DNA of 64,000 nt from Symbiodinium natans (GCA_905221605.1 CAJNDS010000135.1:90001-154000); one strand, 5' to 3'; shown: positions 19,026 through 29,008, numbered from the stretch's first letter. The notes: generated by a model not told the origin, from the sequence alone. Program-made: numbers and translations.

Positions 19026-19070
19026 GACGCAACCACAAATCCCAGAAGCCTTATGCACCCTACAAACCCA
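19026..19070 (+). CDS. Small exon with consensus donor
   Basis: Acceptor AGTGCAG, 45 nt, donor GTAAGC (19071). DATTNPRSLMHPTNP in phase 0; another frame (TQPQIPEALCTLQT) is also open. Both frames and both splice sites oppose the minus-strand ORF over the same DNA. Confidence 0.5.
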
Positions 19071-19426
19071 GTAAGCACTACAAATCCTGAAGCGCAGCTC
19101 TCTAAGTTGGGCGTGGGATGAGAGGTTGAGAAGGGTTCCTGCCGGCGTAGCATGTGTCAACGGGTTCGGGTTCACGGCTAGCTACAGACCCTAAGCCCTA
19201 AACCCTAGACCCCAGATCCTAGACCCCAGGCCCACAACCCTCAAGCTTAGGGGCCTGCTGGATCCAGGTATCTAGTAGCAAGGACCCTTTTGTAGCAGGG
19301 AATAACCCCTTAACACGGTGGGTAAATAGGGTCCCAGGTAGGCGCTCAAAAACCCTAAACCCCAAACCCCAAACCCTAAACCCTAAACCCTAAACCCTAA
19401 ACTCTTTTCTTATACTGTCCTCCCAG

Positions 19427-19541
19427 GCGACTACGTGAGCAGCAGCGCCAGATCGAGCTGCAGCAGCAGGAGCCGTGGTCAGCATCCGCATTGGCGTGGG
19501 GGGTGCCGGAGGGTGGGCACGACTTTTTCGAGAGAAATGCT
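19427..19541 (+). CDS. Glutamine-rich exon
   Basis: Strong acceptor ATACTGTCCTCCCAG. RLREQQRQIELQQQE continues through EPWSASALAWGVPEG to TAG 19542. An internal donor (GTCAGC) is possible. Confidence 0.55.
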
Positions 19542-19644
19542 TAGAAGCCCTCAACCCTCAAGGCCCAAAGCCTGTAAGAGGCTTAAACGCCCAATTCCGG
19601 AGACAGAGGCATCTGTCTAGACCAAAGGGGTCCGAACCTCTAAG

Positions 19645-19740
19645 CCCCCTTGCCGCCGCTGCCTAAAAAATTGCTGAAGTCTATGTACCCTTGCGCTGGT
19701 CCAAACTCTGTGCTACTCGATGGGCCAGCAGAGCTTGGGG
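19645..19740 (+). CDS. Exon ending at a TTTAGGG array
   Basis: LPPLPKKLLKSMYPC then GPNSVLLDGPAELG, ending TTGGGG|GTTTAGGG at 19741. Confidence 0.5.
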
Positions 19741-19840
19741 GTTTAGGGTTTAGGGTTTAGGGTTTAGGGTTTAGGGTTTAGGGTGCTCCGGGCATAGTGG
19801 AGGATAGTTTAGGCGGGCACCCGGTATCCTCTGCTGCCAG

Positions 19841-19948
19841 GAGATCGATCAAATCCGCTTCGAGAAGGAAATACTGTCAAGACCTCAGTGCTCCTTGCAG
19901 ACACACCAAACCCGACTTGGAGCTTCAATGCGGAGATTGACTTTCTAA
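19841..19948 (+). CDS. Exon-like island
   Basis: Acceptor CTGCTGCCAG (19840). EIDQIRFEKEILSRP then THQTRLGASMRRLTF to TAA; GTACAT follows at once as a possible donor. Confidence 0.55.
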   Translation, partial: EIDQIRFEKEILSRPQCSLQTHQTRLGASMRRLTF

Positions 19949-20200
19949 GTACATAATTACATCTATGTACAAGCATAACTGCAGCTATACACGGCCCAAT
20001 GTACACCGTACTTACAAGTGCCCAGATTTGCACAAGAACCCCCCCAAAAGACAAAATCATCCTTCCTTATAAGGGCAACATGCATAGGGATCGTTGAAGA
20101 CTTTTTGGGCGGTTCTTAAGCAAGCAGTAGTCATGTATGTACCAAAGGCTCAACTTCGAGCTCACCAAAGCTCGCAGATTGTGTTATAGAGAGTTCGCAG

Positions 20201-20454
20201 CATTGTGCAAGCGGATGGCTTCCTAAATTTCCGGTCACCGACCACCTCGTCGAGCTTGTGACGATCTTGACCGGAAACGACGACCCTGAGAGAACGTGCT
20301 CTTGGGTTTAGGGTTTAGGGCTTAGGGTTTTGCCGTGATTGCAAGAATTTGTGGGGGAGGAGGGGCGATCGACAACGTCAGCGGAAGCACCAACGGCGCC
20401 TCCTCTTTGATGGTGTCAACCCGACGCCCCGCCACATCGTTTTCCACGCGGGAA
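20201..20454 (+). CDS. Two exons joined over a 40-nt telomere-repeat intron
   Basis: Exon 20201-20305 (acceptor GTTCGCAG) reads HCASGWLPKFPVTDH and VTILTGNDDPERTCSW. Exon 20346-20454 reads NLWGRRGDRQRQRKH and FDGVNPTPRHIVFHA in the same phase. The 40-nt intron is GTTTAGGG units plus a GATTGCAAG end. Confidence 0.6.
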
Positions 20455-20592
20455 GTAGTTCGTAGGAAGGACTCCCCTATACCCCCTTGCCCGTCGCCCT
20501 TGACCCTAAACCCCTAAACCCCTAAACCCCCAAACCTACATGACCTTTAAATCGAAACCCTAAACCCTATATCTAGAGTGGCGTATTTGCAG

Positions 20593-20860
20593 CTCTTACG
20601 GGAGTCAAGGGAGAGATACCAAGAAGGCACATATCCCTTTTGCAAGGTCGTATGGCTTTACAGTTGAGGGTTTAGGGTCTGTATGGGCAGTTCTCTAAAA
20701 TATGGCTTTTGCACCCTAAACCCTAAACCCTAAACCCTAAACCCTAAACCCTAAACATATTAACAAAACAGGAACCCCCCAAAGGCTGTACAGGTTCTCG
20801 TGATGTTCCCAACGAAAGGCCTTGCAGAGTCTTTCTACAGGACTTTCCTTATTGTGAAGG
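20593..20860 (+). CDS. Two-exon phase-consistent fragment
   Basis: Exon 20593-20646 (acceptor GTATTTGCAG, donor GTCGTA) reads LLRESRERYQEGTYP. Exon 20794-20860 (acceptor CTGTACAG) reads VLVMFPTKGLAESFY in phase 0. The intron contains a CCCTAAA array. FPTKGLA faintly recalls helicase motif Ia; not enough to name. Confidence 0.6.
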
Positions 20861-21153
20861 GTTCAGGTTTAGGGTTTAGGGTTGGGGGTACCATACAGGG
20901 CCCTCATGTGTCAGGCGACTATGGGCTGAACCCTTCCTCCTTGAGCTTCTGTCGGGTTTGGTTGGGTTTCCCCAAGCCTCGAACCCTAAGCCCTAAACCC
21001 GGACTGTTTAGGGTTTAGGGGTATGTGTTCATCCCGAACCCGGGCACAAGTGTTGGGCCTGGGGTCTCGAACTCAGCCTCAACCCTAGGCCTTAAACCCT
21101 GAATACCCCTAAATCACATGCTCTAGGTTGCCTTATACTAATACCAAGGCAAG

Positions 21154-21238
21154 AGGAAACGAAGCGCCTTCGTGAGATCTCTCGGCGGGATGCCATGACA
21201 AAGAGGCCCTTGTCACGGTGGGCTTCCTTGTGCCAAGG
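21154..21238 (+). CDS. Basic exon-like island
   Basis: ETKRLREISRRDAMT then KRPLSRWASLCQ after GGCAAG, ending CAAGG|GTTTTAAC. Confidence 0.55.
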
Positions 21239-21259
21239 GTTTTAACCAGCAGAATCTTA

Positions 21260-21348
21260 GTAGCTGAATGAGTACACTTTACACTTTTTGTGACACTCCC
21301 CTATAGAACTGAAAGTGTAAACTGTTTTGGGGCTTCTGAACTCAGCAA
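21260..21348. mobile_element. Hairpin element, family F
   Basis: GTAGCTGAATGAGTACAC to CTTCTGAACTCAG. The second copy (56456-56548) starts GTAGCTGAG and ends ACTCAG: a GT...AG pair in both. Confidence 0.65.
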
Positions 21349-21402
21349 CGAAGGTATAGTCGCTTCCTAAACCCTACAACCCTAATTACACATCTTCCGT
21401 AG

Positions 21403-21526
21403 ACGCCGTAGATTTTGGCGACCGCAGAAGCGGCCCAGGGTGCAGAGCAACTCCCCCATGTATAAGCCAATGCGAGGTGCTGAGGTTTCAGAAGATTTCC
21501 GGAAAGTCCTTACTCAAGTCCTATAA
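21403..21526 (+). CDS. Exon-like island, 40 codons
   Basis: Acceptor ATCTTCCGTAG (21402). RRRFWRPQKRPRVQS, then PMRGAEVSEDFRKVL to TAA 21524. Confidence 0.6.
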
Positions 21527-21534
21527 CTCTTTCC

Positions 21535-21743
21535 CTAAGGGTCCACGTACCTGCATAGGGAATACTTGGGCCTTAAAGTACTTCCTAAAATGGGACCTGT
21601 GGCCCAAGTATGTAATAATGAGGTACATGGATTGGGATGTTCCCCCTTATACTGACGGTTCTTAACAGGGACTGAAATGGGGAGGGGTACTATAACCCCT
21701 ACTAAAGAGTGTTAGTATAACGGGGAACATCCCAATAAACGGA
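21535..21743. mobile_element. Family D half copy next to family B hairpin
   Basis: GTCCACGTACCTGCATAGGG (D) and, from 21631, GGGATGTTCCCCCTTATACT to GGGGAACATCCCA (B), abutting. Confidence 0.65.
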
Positions 21744-21750
21744 CCCTGAG

Positions 21751-21822
21751 GGTTTGCTGAGTTCCATGTTTGAAGACCACCCTTCCGAACTTGACGAACC
21801 TCAAAAGGCCTCCCCAAGCCCT
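21751..21822 (+). CDS. Exon with GC-type donor
   Basis: After ACCCTGAG: GLLSSMFEDHPSELD in phase 0, ending CCCCAA|GCCCTGAG. Confidence 0.55.
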
Positions 21823-21871
21823 GAGCCTTAAACCCTCAACCCTAAAGCCCAAAAAGGCCGCCCAATCACAG

Positions 21872-22262
21872 CAAGAGGCAACTTCAGACCTTCTTGACCC
21901 CTCATTTCTCAGACTTTACGGTGTATGAGGTGTCTGTATTGCGTCGCATCCAACATTTTTTGTAGGTTACCTAAGAATACCAAAGTATTTTAGAGGGATG
22001 TTGTTACAACAACCCGCAAACATGTAGGTTTTGGGTTGCATACGGCCGCGAAAGAACCTACCACAAATGGTCTTCCAGGGTTCAGGTTTTACGGTTTAGG
22101 GTTTAGGGGCTCTTGTAGGGTCCGAAGCGGAGGTTTGCTGTGGGGAAGGTCTGAGCTTTAATTTCGCCTTGCACCACCTCCTCTTTCAGACTACTTGGAG
22201 CTTCACGGGTACTTTGTCAATTTCTCAGTAGGGTCACAAGTGAACAGGCCGATGTCCAACGC
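21872..22262 (+). CDS. Two-exon phase-consistent fragment
   Basis: Exon 21872-21920 reads QEATSDLLDPSFLRL and ends at GTGTATG. Exon 22190-about 22262 (acceptor TCCTCTTTCAG) reads YLELHGYFVNFSVGS. The junction codon is GAC. Product unknown. Confidence 0.6.
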
Positions 22263-22811
22263 CCCAAACCCTAAACCCTAAGCCCTAAAGCTTGTAAACC
22301 CTAAACTCTCTGCAGCCCCTTAACCCTAAACCCTCTAGACTTTAAACACCCCAGCCCGAAGCCCTCAAACGATACAGGCCCCTGGAACCAAGGTTCTGGG
22401 TTTCAGGACGCGCTTAAACGTTTTCAGAATCGGCCTTAACAAATCGTTTAGGGTTTAGGGTTTAGGGTTTAGGGCCAGGGTTTAGGTTTAGGGTTTAGGG
22501 TGTAGGGTGTAGGGTGTAATTTGGGTGTAGGGTTTAGGAAACCTAAACCTTAAGCCCTAAATCCGAACAGGCCTCTCCCATCCCTGGCCCCTACCGCCTT
22601 GCCACCTGAATCCTACACACATATACCCTAGGGTTTGGGTTTAGGGTTTGGGGTTTAGGGTCTAGGGTCTAGGGTTTAGGGTTTAGGGCCGACAAGATGA
22701 TTTCTTGCCACTGTACCAAACCCTAGACTCCACAACGTTCTTTTCCGGTGTCCATTAAGCCAGGCTTCTGTGTGGTTGGTATGGCAGCAACGTCCTCGCG
22801 CTATTTGCCAG

Positions 22812-22970
22812 GGACAGGCTCTTGCCAAGTTTGAATGCTCGCAGCTACCCCCAAAAGCTGCTCTTCTTGCCAATGAAGTTTGGAGCGATCCTCGGAGAAG
22901 GCTTGCTTTCTGCACCGAGACGGCTGGCCCGGTCCTGTTGCGCATGCATGCGGTTCGTGGAAATCTTTAG
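22812..22970 (+). CDS. Exon-like island
   Basis: Acceptor CTATTTGCCAG. GQALAKFECSQLPPK, then EVWSDPRRRLAFCTE. Open to 22970; likely donor GTTCGTGG near 22953. The minus-strand ORF here is judged a shadow. Confidence 0.55.
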   Translation, partial: GQALAKFECSQLPPKAALLANEVWSDPRRRLAFCTETAGPVLLRMHAVRGNL

Positions 22971-23084
22971 TATGTAGGGGGTGGTGGTGTTGTTATGAAT
23001 AGGGAACCCCCTGATATACCCCCCCCCCCCCCCCCCCCCAAAGTATTATCATCTTTACTTGACAAGCAGGGTACCCTCCCTGAG

Positions 23085-23187
23085 GGTCCATGTACCCATA
23101 TAGTATATATTTGGGCCCTAACGCTACTATATGGGAACCCCTTTAGGGCCCAAGTATATACTAGATAGGTACATGGACCCTTTGGGC
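23085..23187. mobile_element. Family D hairpin
   Basis: AGGGTCCATGTACCCATA to TAGGTACATGGACCCTTTGG, near-perfect arms. Other copies at 44240-44351 and 57943-58048. A 22-C run lies just upstream (23020). Confidence 0.75.
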
Positions 23188-23355
23188 CCGTTTTTGGAGG
23201 GAAAAGCCGCAAAAGCCTTTATTGTTGGGAAAGCCCCCGATTATTGGGGTTTAGGGTTTAGGGTCTAGGGCTTAGGGTCCAGGGTTTAGGGTTTAGGGTT
23301 TAGGGTTTAGGGTTTAGGGGGAAAAGCCCCGATTGTTGGGGCGGGTTTTTTGCAG

Positions 23356-23465
23356 GCAAGATGACCGGAGAGATCTCCGGGGTTTCCCTCAGCTACATGG
23401 CGCATTCGACGCCGCACGGCGTCAGAGAGCGTGGGGGATTTAAGGCTTTAAGGGGGCATAGGCGG
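23356..23465 (+). CDS. Exon ending at a TTTAGGG array
   Basis: Acceptor GTTTTTTGCAG (23355). MTGEISGVSLSYMAH then HGVRERGGFKALRGH, ending CGG|GTTTAGGG. Confidence 0.6.
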
Positions 23466-23774
23466 GTTTAGGGTTTAGGGTTTAGGGTTTAGGGTTTAGG
23501 GTTTAGGGTTTAGGGTGTAATTCGGGGTGTTTTTGTTTGGGGCTTGCGGGTTTAGGGGTTGAGGATTTGGGGATCATTCGGGGTTCGTTGCTTAGTATGA
23601 TCCACGGCTTACGACTGAGTGTTTAGCAGGTCTTTTGTTTTTCAATTGAGAGAGTCAAGGTTTAGTTCCCATTCCGCGCCTACGCAGCTAAGCACCAGAA
23701 GCAGGCCACAGAACTGGGTTTGAGAGAGTCACATGTTCAGAGATTTCACGGGCCACCCTAAACCCTTATAACTT

Positions 23775-24041
23775 AGAAACCCTAAACCCTAAACCCTAAA
23801 CCCGAAACCCTAAACCCTAAACCCTAAACCCTAAACCCTAACCCTAAACCCTAAACCCTAAACCCTAAACCCTAACCCTAAACCCTAAACCCTAAACCCT
23901 AAACCCTAAACCCTAAACCCTAAACCCTAAACCCTAAACCCTAAACCCTAAACCCTAAACCCTAAACCCTAAACCCTAAACCCTAAACCCTAAACCCTAA
24001 ACCCTAAACCCTAAACCCTAACCCTAAACCCTAAACCCTAG
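23775..24041 (-). repeat. Longest CCCTAAA array
   Basis: About 38 units with a few 6-mer slips, at the 3' end of a proposed intron that starts (TTTAGGG)n at 23466. Confidence 0.98.
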
Positions 24042-24141
24042 CTACACGTGGCCCCCACGGATTCCGTTATATAGTCTCTGGACCCAAGCAGGGGGGGGGG
24101 GGGCTCTTTGCGAAGAGGAAGCTTTCGTGCAGAATGTTAAG
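24042..24141 (+). CDS. Exon with a poly-glycine G run
   Basis: Acceptor CCCTAG closing the array. YTWPPRIPLYSLWTQ, then G13 read as glycines, then ALCEEEAFVQNVK in the same frame; donor GTGTTTAGG. Confidence 0.5.
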
Positions 24142-24280
24142 GTGTTTAGGGCTTCAGAGTTCTTCGGTTTAGGCGTCTAGGGTTTTGGGGGTTCTGGGGC
24201 TTTTGGAGGGTTTAGGGTTTAGGGTTTAGGGTTTAGGGGTTTCGAGGAGTAAGGGCTCAGGGTTTCGTCAAGGACTCCAG

Positions 24281-24365
24281 AAGCTTGAGTCTGCTGGTTG
24301 CCCCACGCCCTGCGCCCGAAAAGCAACGCTCTAGACACCTGAGAGAGCTCGAGCATCCCACCCCT
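24281..24365 (+). CDS. Exon-like island
   Basis: Acceptor GACTCCAG. SLSLLVAPRPAPEKQ then SRHLRELEHPTPAHP. The frame in phase with exon 24042 reads KLESAGCPTPCARKA and stops. Confidence 0.45.
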
Positions 24366-24432
24366 GCGCACCCTATACCCTAAACCCTAAACCCTGTTTT
24401 GCTCAATTCCCTCAACCCTAACCTTGCCCCAG

Positions 24433-24637
24433 GCGAAAACACCCGTGCAGCCTTTGCCTGGTACGAGGGACCAGGCCCCGTTGTTCATCCCCTTCTCCGA
24501 AAGGCTGCAGCTTTTAGGGTTCAGGGTCTAGGCTCTATAGGGCTTAGGGCATAACCCTCAAGACCCGGAAGCAAGCCAAAGCGCAGAAGTCCGAGATTCC
24601 AGTGTCACATGCACCTTCCTCGGCCTTTAATGTCTAA
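24433..24637 (+). CDS. Two exons joined over a 44-nt intron
   Basis: Exon 24433-24518 (acceptor CTTGCCCCAG) reads ENTRAAFAWYEGPGP. Exon 24563-24634 reads TRKQAKAQKSEIPVS to TAA. The intron is a decayed TTTAGGG tract starting GTTCAGGG and ending CCCTCAAG. Phase 0. Confidence 0.6.
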
Positions 24638-25005
24638 TTTTGGTTTGATTCGAGATTGATGCGTACTTATACCCTCAGTTATCAGTCTACTCAGAACCAT
24701 TTAGGGTCTAGGGTTTCGGGTTGGGCTTGTCAACTGTTGGCCGCGAAGACCCGCCCACAGACGTAAAGCTCTGAAGCCCTAAGCCCCAAGTCACTACAGT
24801 GGGGCTGTATGCCAAGGACTCTTGGTGGCATTCTTGTTTTAGGGAACAGAAGCTAGGCGTAGGGTGATTTAGGGTTTAGGGATTGAGTTGAGGCTCGCTG
24901 CCCCCTGGAAGCCTTACATTGAACCCTAAACCGTAAACCCTAAACCCTAAACCCTAAGCCCTAAACCCTAAACCCTAAACCCTCATTTGGCTCTCTGGGC
25001 TGCAG

Positions 25006-25081
25006 GTTCTTTTTGGCGGCCGTAGATAGCCAGCTGGTGACGCCATGCCATGCCCAGGAACCCGGAGGTTGCAGGAGTTAA
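25006..25081 (+). CDS. Exon-like island
   Basis: Acceptor CTGGGCTGCAG. FFLAAVDSQLVTPCH then AQEPGGCRS and TAA; donor GTTGCAG inside at 25068 possible. Confidence 0.5.
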
Positions 25082-25515
25082 ATGTCGCCTGATTGGGGCG
25101 CAAAAGGGGATCTTATGTCGAGTTTAGGGTTTGGGCCCTAAACCCGAAACCCTAAACCCTAAACCCTACACCCCAGACCCTAGACCCCTAGACCCTAAAC
25201 CTGAATGTTCATAGCTTGGCGCTTGCCTTGTTGGCTCCTGGTGGGGCAGCTGACGTGCACGTCCTCTTTTGTATTTAGGGTTTCGGGTTTAGGGTTTAGG
25301 GTTAGGGTTTGAGCCCGAAACTACCCTAAGCCACCTAGTCCCAAATCCGCATGAGGGTCTAGGGGTAATTAGGGTTTAGGGCTCAGAAGTCCGGGTGTTG
25401 GGCTTAAGGTTTGCGACCCTAAGCCAGAAGCCCGTCTAAACGTACGATCGTTCCGAAACCCTATTCCCCTAAAACCAAACCCTAAACCCTAAACCCTAAA
25501 CCCTAAACCCTAAAG

Positions 25516-25609
25516 ATCATTTATGGACTGCGGACTGCACGCCCTTGCTGCCACATCGGCTCGCGGAAGGCTTCTCACTCCACGCCCTGGAAGCCCCAAA
25601 AATCCTAGG
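25516..25609 (+). CDS. Exon flanked C left, G right
   Basis: HLWTADCTPLLPHRL then AEGFSLHALEAPKIL, ending CTAGG|GTTTAGGG. Confidence 0.5.
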
Positions 25610-26010
25610 GTTTAGGGTTTAGGGTTTAGGGTTTAGGGTTTAGGGTTTAGGGTTCAGGGGTAGCCTGCCTCCTCGGGTTCAGAGTTGTTAGGGGCCTGTG
25701 TTCCCGTTTCTCTTCGCAAGAAAGCCAGAACGACCGAAGGGGTGATATAAGGGTCGGAATAAAAGGGTCGGAACAATTACTAACAACATTCCCTTAGAGC
25801 TCCTTCAGTTATACTATCATGGACCCCAAAACCCTATTCTTGTTATTCAGGCCCCTATATTGGCCTCGTTATTCGGGGGTTGCTCTGGGAACCTGCGATC
25901 CGAAGGCTTCCTTGAAGGTTCAGGGGTAGGGTTTAGGATTTAGGGCTTAGGGTTTAGGGTTTAGGGTTTAGGGTTTAGGGTTTAGGGCTTATTGACAAGC
26001 AAACGCGTAG

Positions 26011-26098
26011 GGCTTTGTGGACCTGCACTGGTGTCCCTATAACAACGGCAGCTACACGACCTATGGCCCACTTTTACCCATGAACTTCTCGTGCAGAG
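26011..26098 (+). CDS. Exon-like island
   Basis: Acceptor ACGCGTAG. GFVDLHWCPYNNGSY then GPLLPMNFSCR, ending AGAG|GTTTAGCG. Overlaps and is preferred to a minus-strand ORF. Confidence 0.55.
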
Positions 26099-26159
26099 GT
26101 TTAGCGTTATGGGTTCTGGGTTTAGGGATCGATGTCCCTCATGTCCCCAGCACCTAAGA

Positions 26160-26490
26160 CCCACACTGAATGGGTTTAGGGTTTTGGGCGTTGGGGTTTC
26201 ATGACCCTAGACACTAAATCCCTCAACCCTAAACACTAAAGCCTTAGTTCTCTTGAGAAACCTCCAGCCTGAAGCCAGCAAGTACGCCTCGGCACGGGCC
26301 GGGGGTGGCATTCCCTCTCCTCCTACCCCCTAGAATTCCCAGCATTGTGCCCGGATCCCGAAACGCATAGCCTCAGGGTTTCTAGGTTGAGGGGGTTAGG
26401 GGGGTCATCAGCAAATGAATGAGTATAATTCAGTATAACCCACACGTGTATATACTTACAATGTACATAGAGAGAGAGAGAGAGTAGGCT
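26160..26490. other. Stretch without a supported gene
   Basis: Holds decayed heptamers and a (GA)n microsatellite at 26470. A minus-strand ORF here (26323-26541) is not supported by any splice or family signal. Confidence 0.5.
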
Positions 26491-26497
26491 GTTCAAG

Positions 26498-27070
26498 GAG
26501 GGGATGCCATGTCGGCCCCAGGGAATGCGAGGGTTCCGCACATCCCCACGCGAAGCGCGGGTGCATGGAGCCGCGGAGCTCGAGCTCGAGCGCGAGGTGG
26601 CAAAAAGTACGGGAGATCGGGTTTGGGGTTTAGGGTTTATAGGGTTTATAGGGTTTGGGGTTTAGGGTTTAGGGTTAGGGGTTTAGGGTTTTAGGGTTTA
26701 GGGGTTGAGGGGTCTAGGGGTTTAGGGGTTTAGGGGTTCAGGGGTGTAGGGGTTTAGGGTTCGGGGTGTAGGGAGAGCTATAGCCGGTAAGGACCCCCCT
26801 AATTGGGGTACATACGACCCCTCAACCCTAAAACCCTAAAACCAAAACCTCCTCAACCTCCCAGCAGGGACCTAACCCTAAACCCTAAACCCTAAACCCC
26901 AAACCCTAAACCCTAAACCCTAAACCCCAAACCCTAAACCCTAAACCCTAAAACCTTCCCAGAAACTTCCAAGTAGGGAGTTGGGATTCCGGGTTGAAGG
27001 AAACTTGCGCGGGCGTGAGGCTCCAGCTGCCATGGAAGGGCTCAGGGAATCTGAGCCTACAGAGCCCTAA
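26498..27070 (+). CDS. Two exons around a G...C foldback intron
   Basis: Exon 26498-26620 (41 codons) reads EGMPCRPQGMRGFRT and AAELELEREVAKSTG. Exon 26963-27067 reads KLPSRELGFRVEGNL and GREAPAAMEGLRESE to TAA 27068. Intron 26621-26962 starts GTTTGGGGTTTAGGG and ends CCCTAAAACCTTCCCAG. Phase 0. CCCTAAA array next. Confidence 0.6.
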
Positions 27071-27186
27071 ACCCTAAACCCTAAACCCTAAACCCTAAAC
27101 CCTAAACCCTAAACCCTAAACCCTAAACCCTAAACCCTAAACCCTAAACCTAAACCCCAAACCCTAAGCCCTAAACCCTAAACCCT
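27064..27186 (-). repeat. Telomere-like array, CCCTAAA sense
   Basis: About 17 units, beginning inside the stop codon of the preceding exon. Confidence 0.95.
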
Positions 27187-27236
27187 GTAAACCCCAAAGC
27201 CTGCAAAGCCTGAGGCCCTGTAAGTCCAGCCTGCAG

Positions 27237-27328
27237 AAGCCCAGGGCCCTGCAGCCTGACTCCCACACACCCCTCCCTATCCCTGAGGCCTAAACGCCTG
27301 CGACCTGAAAGCCCATGCCACAAAGCAT
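27237..27328 (+). CDS. Exon-like island
   Basis: Acceptor AGCCTGCAG. Reads SPGPCSLTPTHPSLS then PKRLRPESPCHKAYV to a GTAGGGTTTAGGG donor; an alternative frame KPRALQPDSHTPLPI stops. A 17-nt GTAAGT...GCAG segment lies just before it. Confidence 0.5.
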
Positions 27329-27337
27329 ATGTTTTTG

Positions 27338-27399
27338 TAGGGTTTAGGGTTTAGGGTTTAGGGTTTAGGGTTTAGGGTTTAGGGTTTAGGGTTTAGGGT
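27338..27399 (+). repeat. TTTAGGG array
   Basis: Nine units directly after the preceding exon. Confidence 0.95.
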
Positions 27400-27451
27400 T
27401 CATGGGGCTGAAGGCAAGCCCTAAAACAAGCCCTCAACGTTCTAATCCCAG

Positions 27452-27531
27452 AGGCCCTGAACTCACAACTCGCCTCCCGAATCCTTCCGCCGCCATGCTT
27501 GTGCTGCCTCTTGACCGTTCTTGGAAGTATG
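27452..27531 (+). CDS. Exon-like island beside an array insertion
   Basis: Acceptor TCTAATCCCAG. ALNSQLASRILPPPC then LLTVLGSM, ending TATG|GTAGGGTTTAGGG. Its last 29 bp recur at 27633 without the array. Confidence 0.5.
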
Positions 27532-27690
27532 GTAGGGTTTAGGGTTTAGGGTTTGGGGTTTAGGGTTTAGGGTTTCTTGGTTGCCCAGTGGTACCTCTTT
27601 TTCCTTTCCGGGGGTTCAAGGTTCCCTTGTATGCTGTCTCTTGACCGTTCTTGGAAGTATGTTGTTCTTGGTTGCCCAGTGGTACCTTTG
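27503..27690. repeat. Local duplication, with and without array
   Basis: GCTGYCTCTTGACCGTTCTT (27503, 27633) and CTTGGTTGCCCAGTGGTACC (27576, 27667) occur twice in the same order. The first pair is separated by 44 bp of heptamers, the second by TTGTT. Confidence 0.85.
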
Positions 27691-27739
27691 TTTTACCCTT
27701 TTTGTCATCCACCGTTAAACGTGGCCAGTCTTTACGGGA

Positions 27740-27874
27740 AACCCTGAACCCTAACCCTAAACCCTAAACCCTAAACCCTAAACCCTAAACCCTCAACCCT
27801 CAACCCTCAACCCTCAACCCTAAACCCTAAACCCTAAACCCTAAACCCTAAACCCTAAACCCTAAACCCTAAAC
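27740..27874 (-). repeat. CCCTAAA array with CCCTCAA block
   Basis: About 18 units with a central homogeneous run of CCCTCAA. Confidence 0.95.
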
Positions 27875-27883
27875 CGCGAACAA

Positions 27884-27997
27884 GTAGTCTTTATCCAAGA
27901 CGGGGCTCGGAGAACTCCTCAGGTCCTTCGAGGCGCTGACGACACCTGCGCCGAAGAAGCTGGGAGGGCGGCCGGGCATCATAAGGGGCACCTGAGG
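27884..27997 (+). CDS. Exon-like island, frame ambiguous
   Basis: REQVVFIQDGARRTP is open to donor GTAAAA (27998). TGLGELLRSFEALTT in another frame is equally protein-like but stops. Confidence 0.5.
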
Positions 27998-28013
27998 GTA
28001 AAACTGGACTGTT

Positions 28014-28116
28014 TAGGGTTTAGGGTTTAGGGTTTAGGGTTTAGGGTTTAGGGTTTAGGGTTTAGGGTTTAGGGTTTAGGGTTTAGGGTTTAGGGTTTAG
28101 GGTTTAGGGTTTAGGG
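28014..28116 (+). repeat. TTTAGGG array
   Basis: Fifteen perfect units. Confidence 0.98.
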
Positions 28117-28367
28117 CACCCTGTAGTACCCTTAGTCTCTGTCTGGGAGGTTCTCTTACAATCCACACTTTAGCAAAGAAGGATACTCATTGTGTTTTGT
28201 TCTTTAGGGTTAGGGTTTATTTAGGGCTGGGCAACCCCTGCAAAAGCCACCAGCAAACCGCGAACCCTGCTTGTTGAAGTTTGCGGTTATACGTGGGGTT
28301 ATACGCAGAGGAAACGTGTCTGTGACTCATTATATTCTCATGAATCACCTACTTATGTGTTGCGCAG

Positions 28368-28458
28368 GAATCTTGAAGTAGTCCCTACAAACTCGCCCGC
28401 AAACGCGAGAGCCGGGTTTGGGCTAGTTAGGCCTGCCCATGTTGCAACTGTCTCCTGA
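28368..28458 (+). CDS. Exon-like island ending in stop
   Basis: Acceptor GTGTTGCGCAG. NLEVVPTNSPANARA then GFGLVRPAHVATVS, TGA 28456. Confidence 0.5.
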
Positions 28459-29008
28459 AGGCCTAATCATCTTCGTGTGATGAGACCTTCTCTGCTAAGG
28501 CACAATATGTGTATGGGGGTCTTCTCGAAATGTTGCTCCGCTTCTAAACCTGCAGTATCCCTTAAGAGCAACTCCCCAAAGATTGTAACCTAAGGGCCCC
28601 AACCCCCAAACCCCAACCCCAAACCCCAAACCCTAAACCCCAAACCCCAAACCCCAAACCCCAAACCCCAAACCCTAAACCCTAAACCCCGCCACCCTAT
28701 CCTGACTTCTTTGGGTGGGTTTACAATTGGGCGGACGAGGCCGTAAGTTCATGAAGAACCAGGGGGGGTGTAAGGAACCCTAAACCCTGAACCAATGGTG
28801 TAAGGGTCCTACTTTTAGTTTTTTGGGGGATTTATGTATAAGGCCCCCTTACAGCCCCGTAGTTCCTCATGACAAAACCCTGAAAGACCTTTTCACAACC
28901 CATCCCTAAGCCCGAAGCCCTCAGCCCTAAACCCCAAACCCCAAACCCTAAGCCCTAAACCCTAAACCCCTAAACCCCTAAACCCCTAAACCCTAAACCC
29001 CGTTTCAG

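Noticed and set aside
20794-20860. FPTKGLA as a helicase motif Ia.
   Set aside because: Seven residues only; no Walker A, DExH or motif VI seen nearby.
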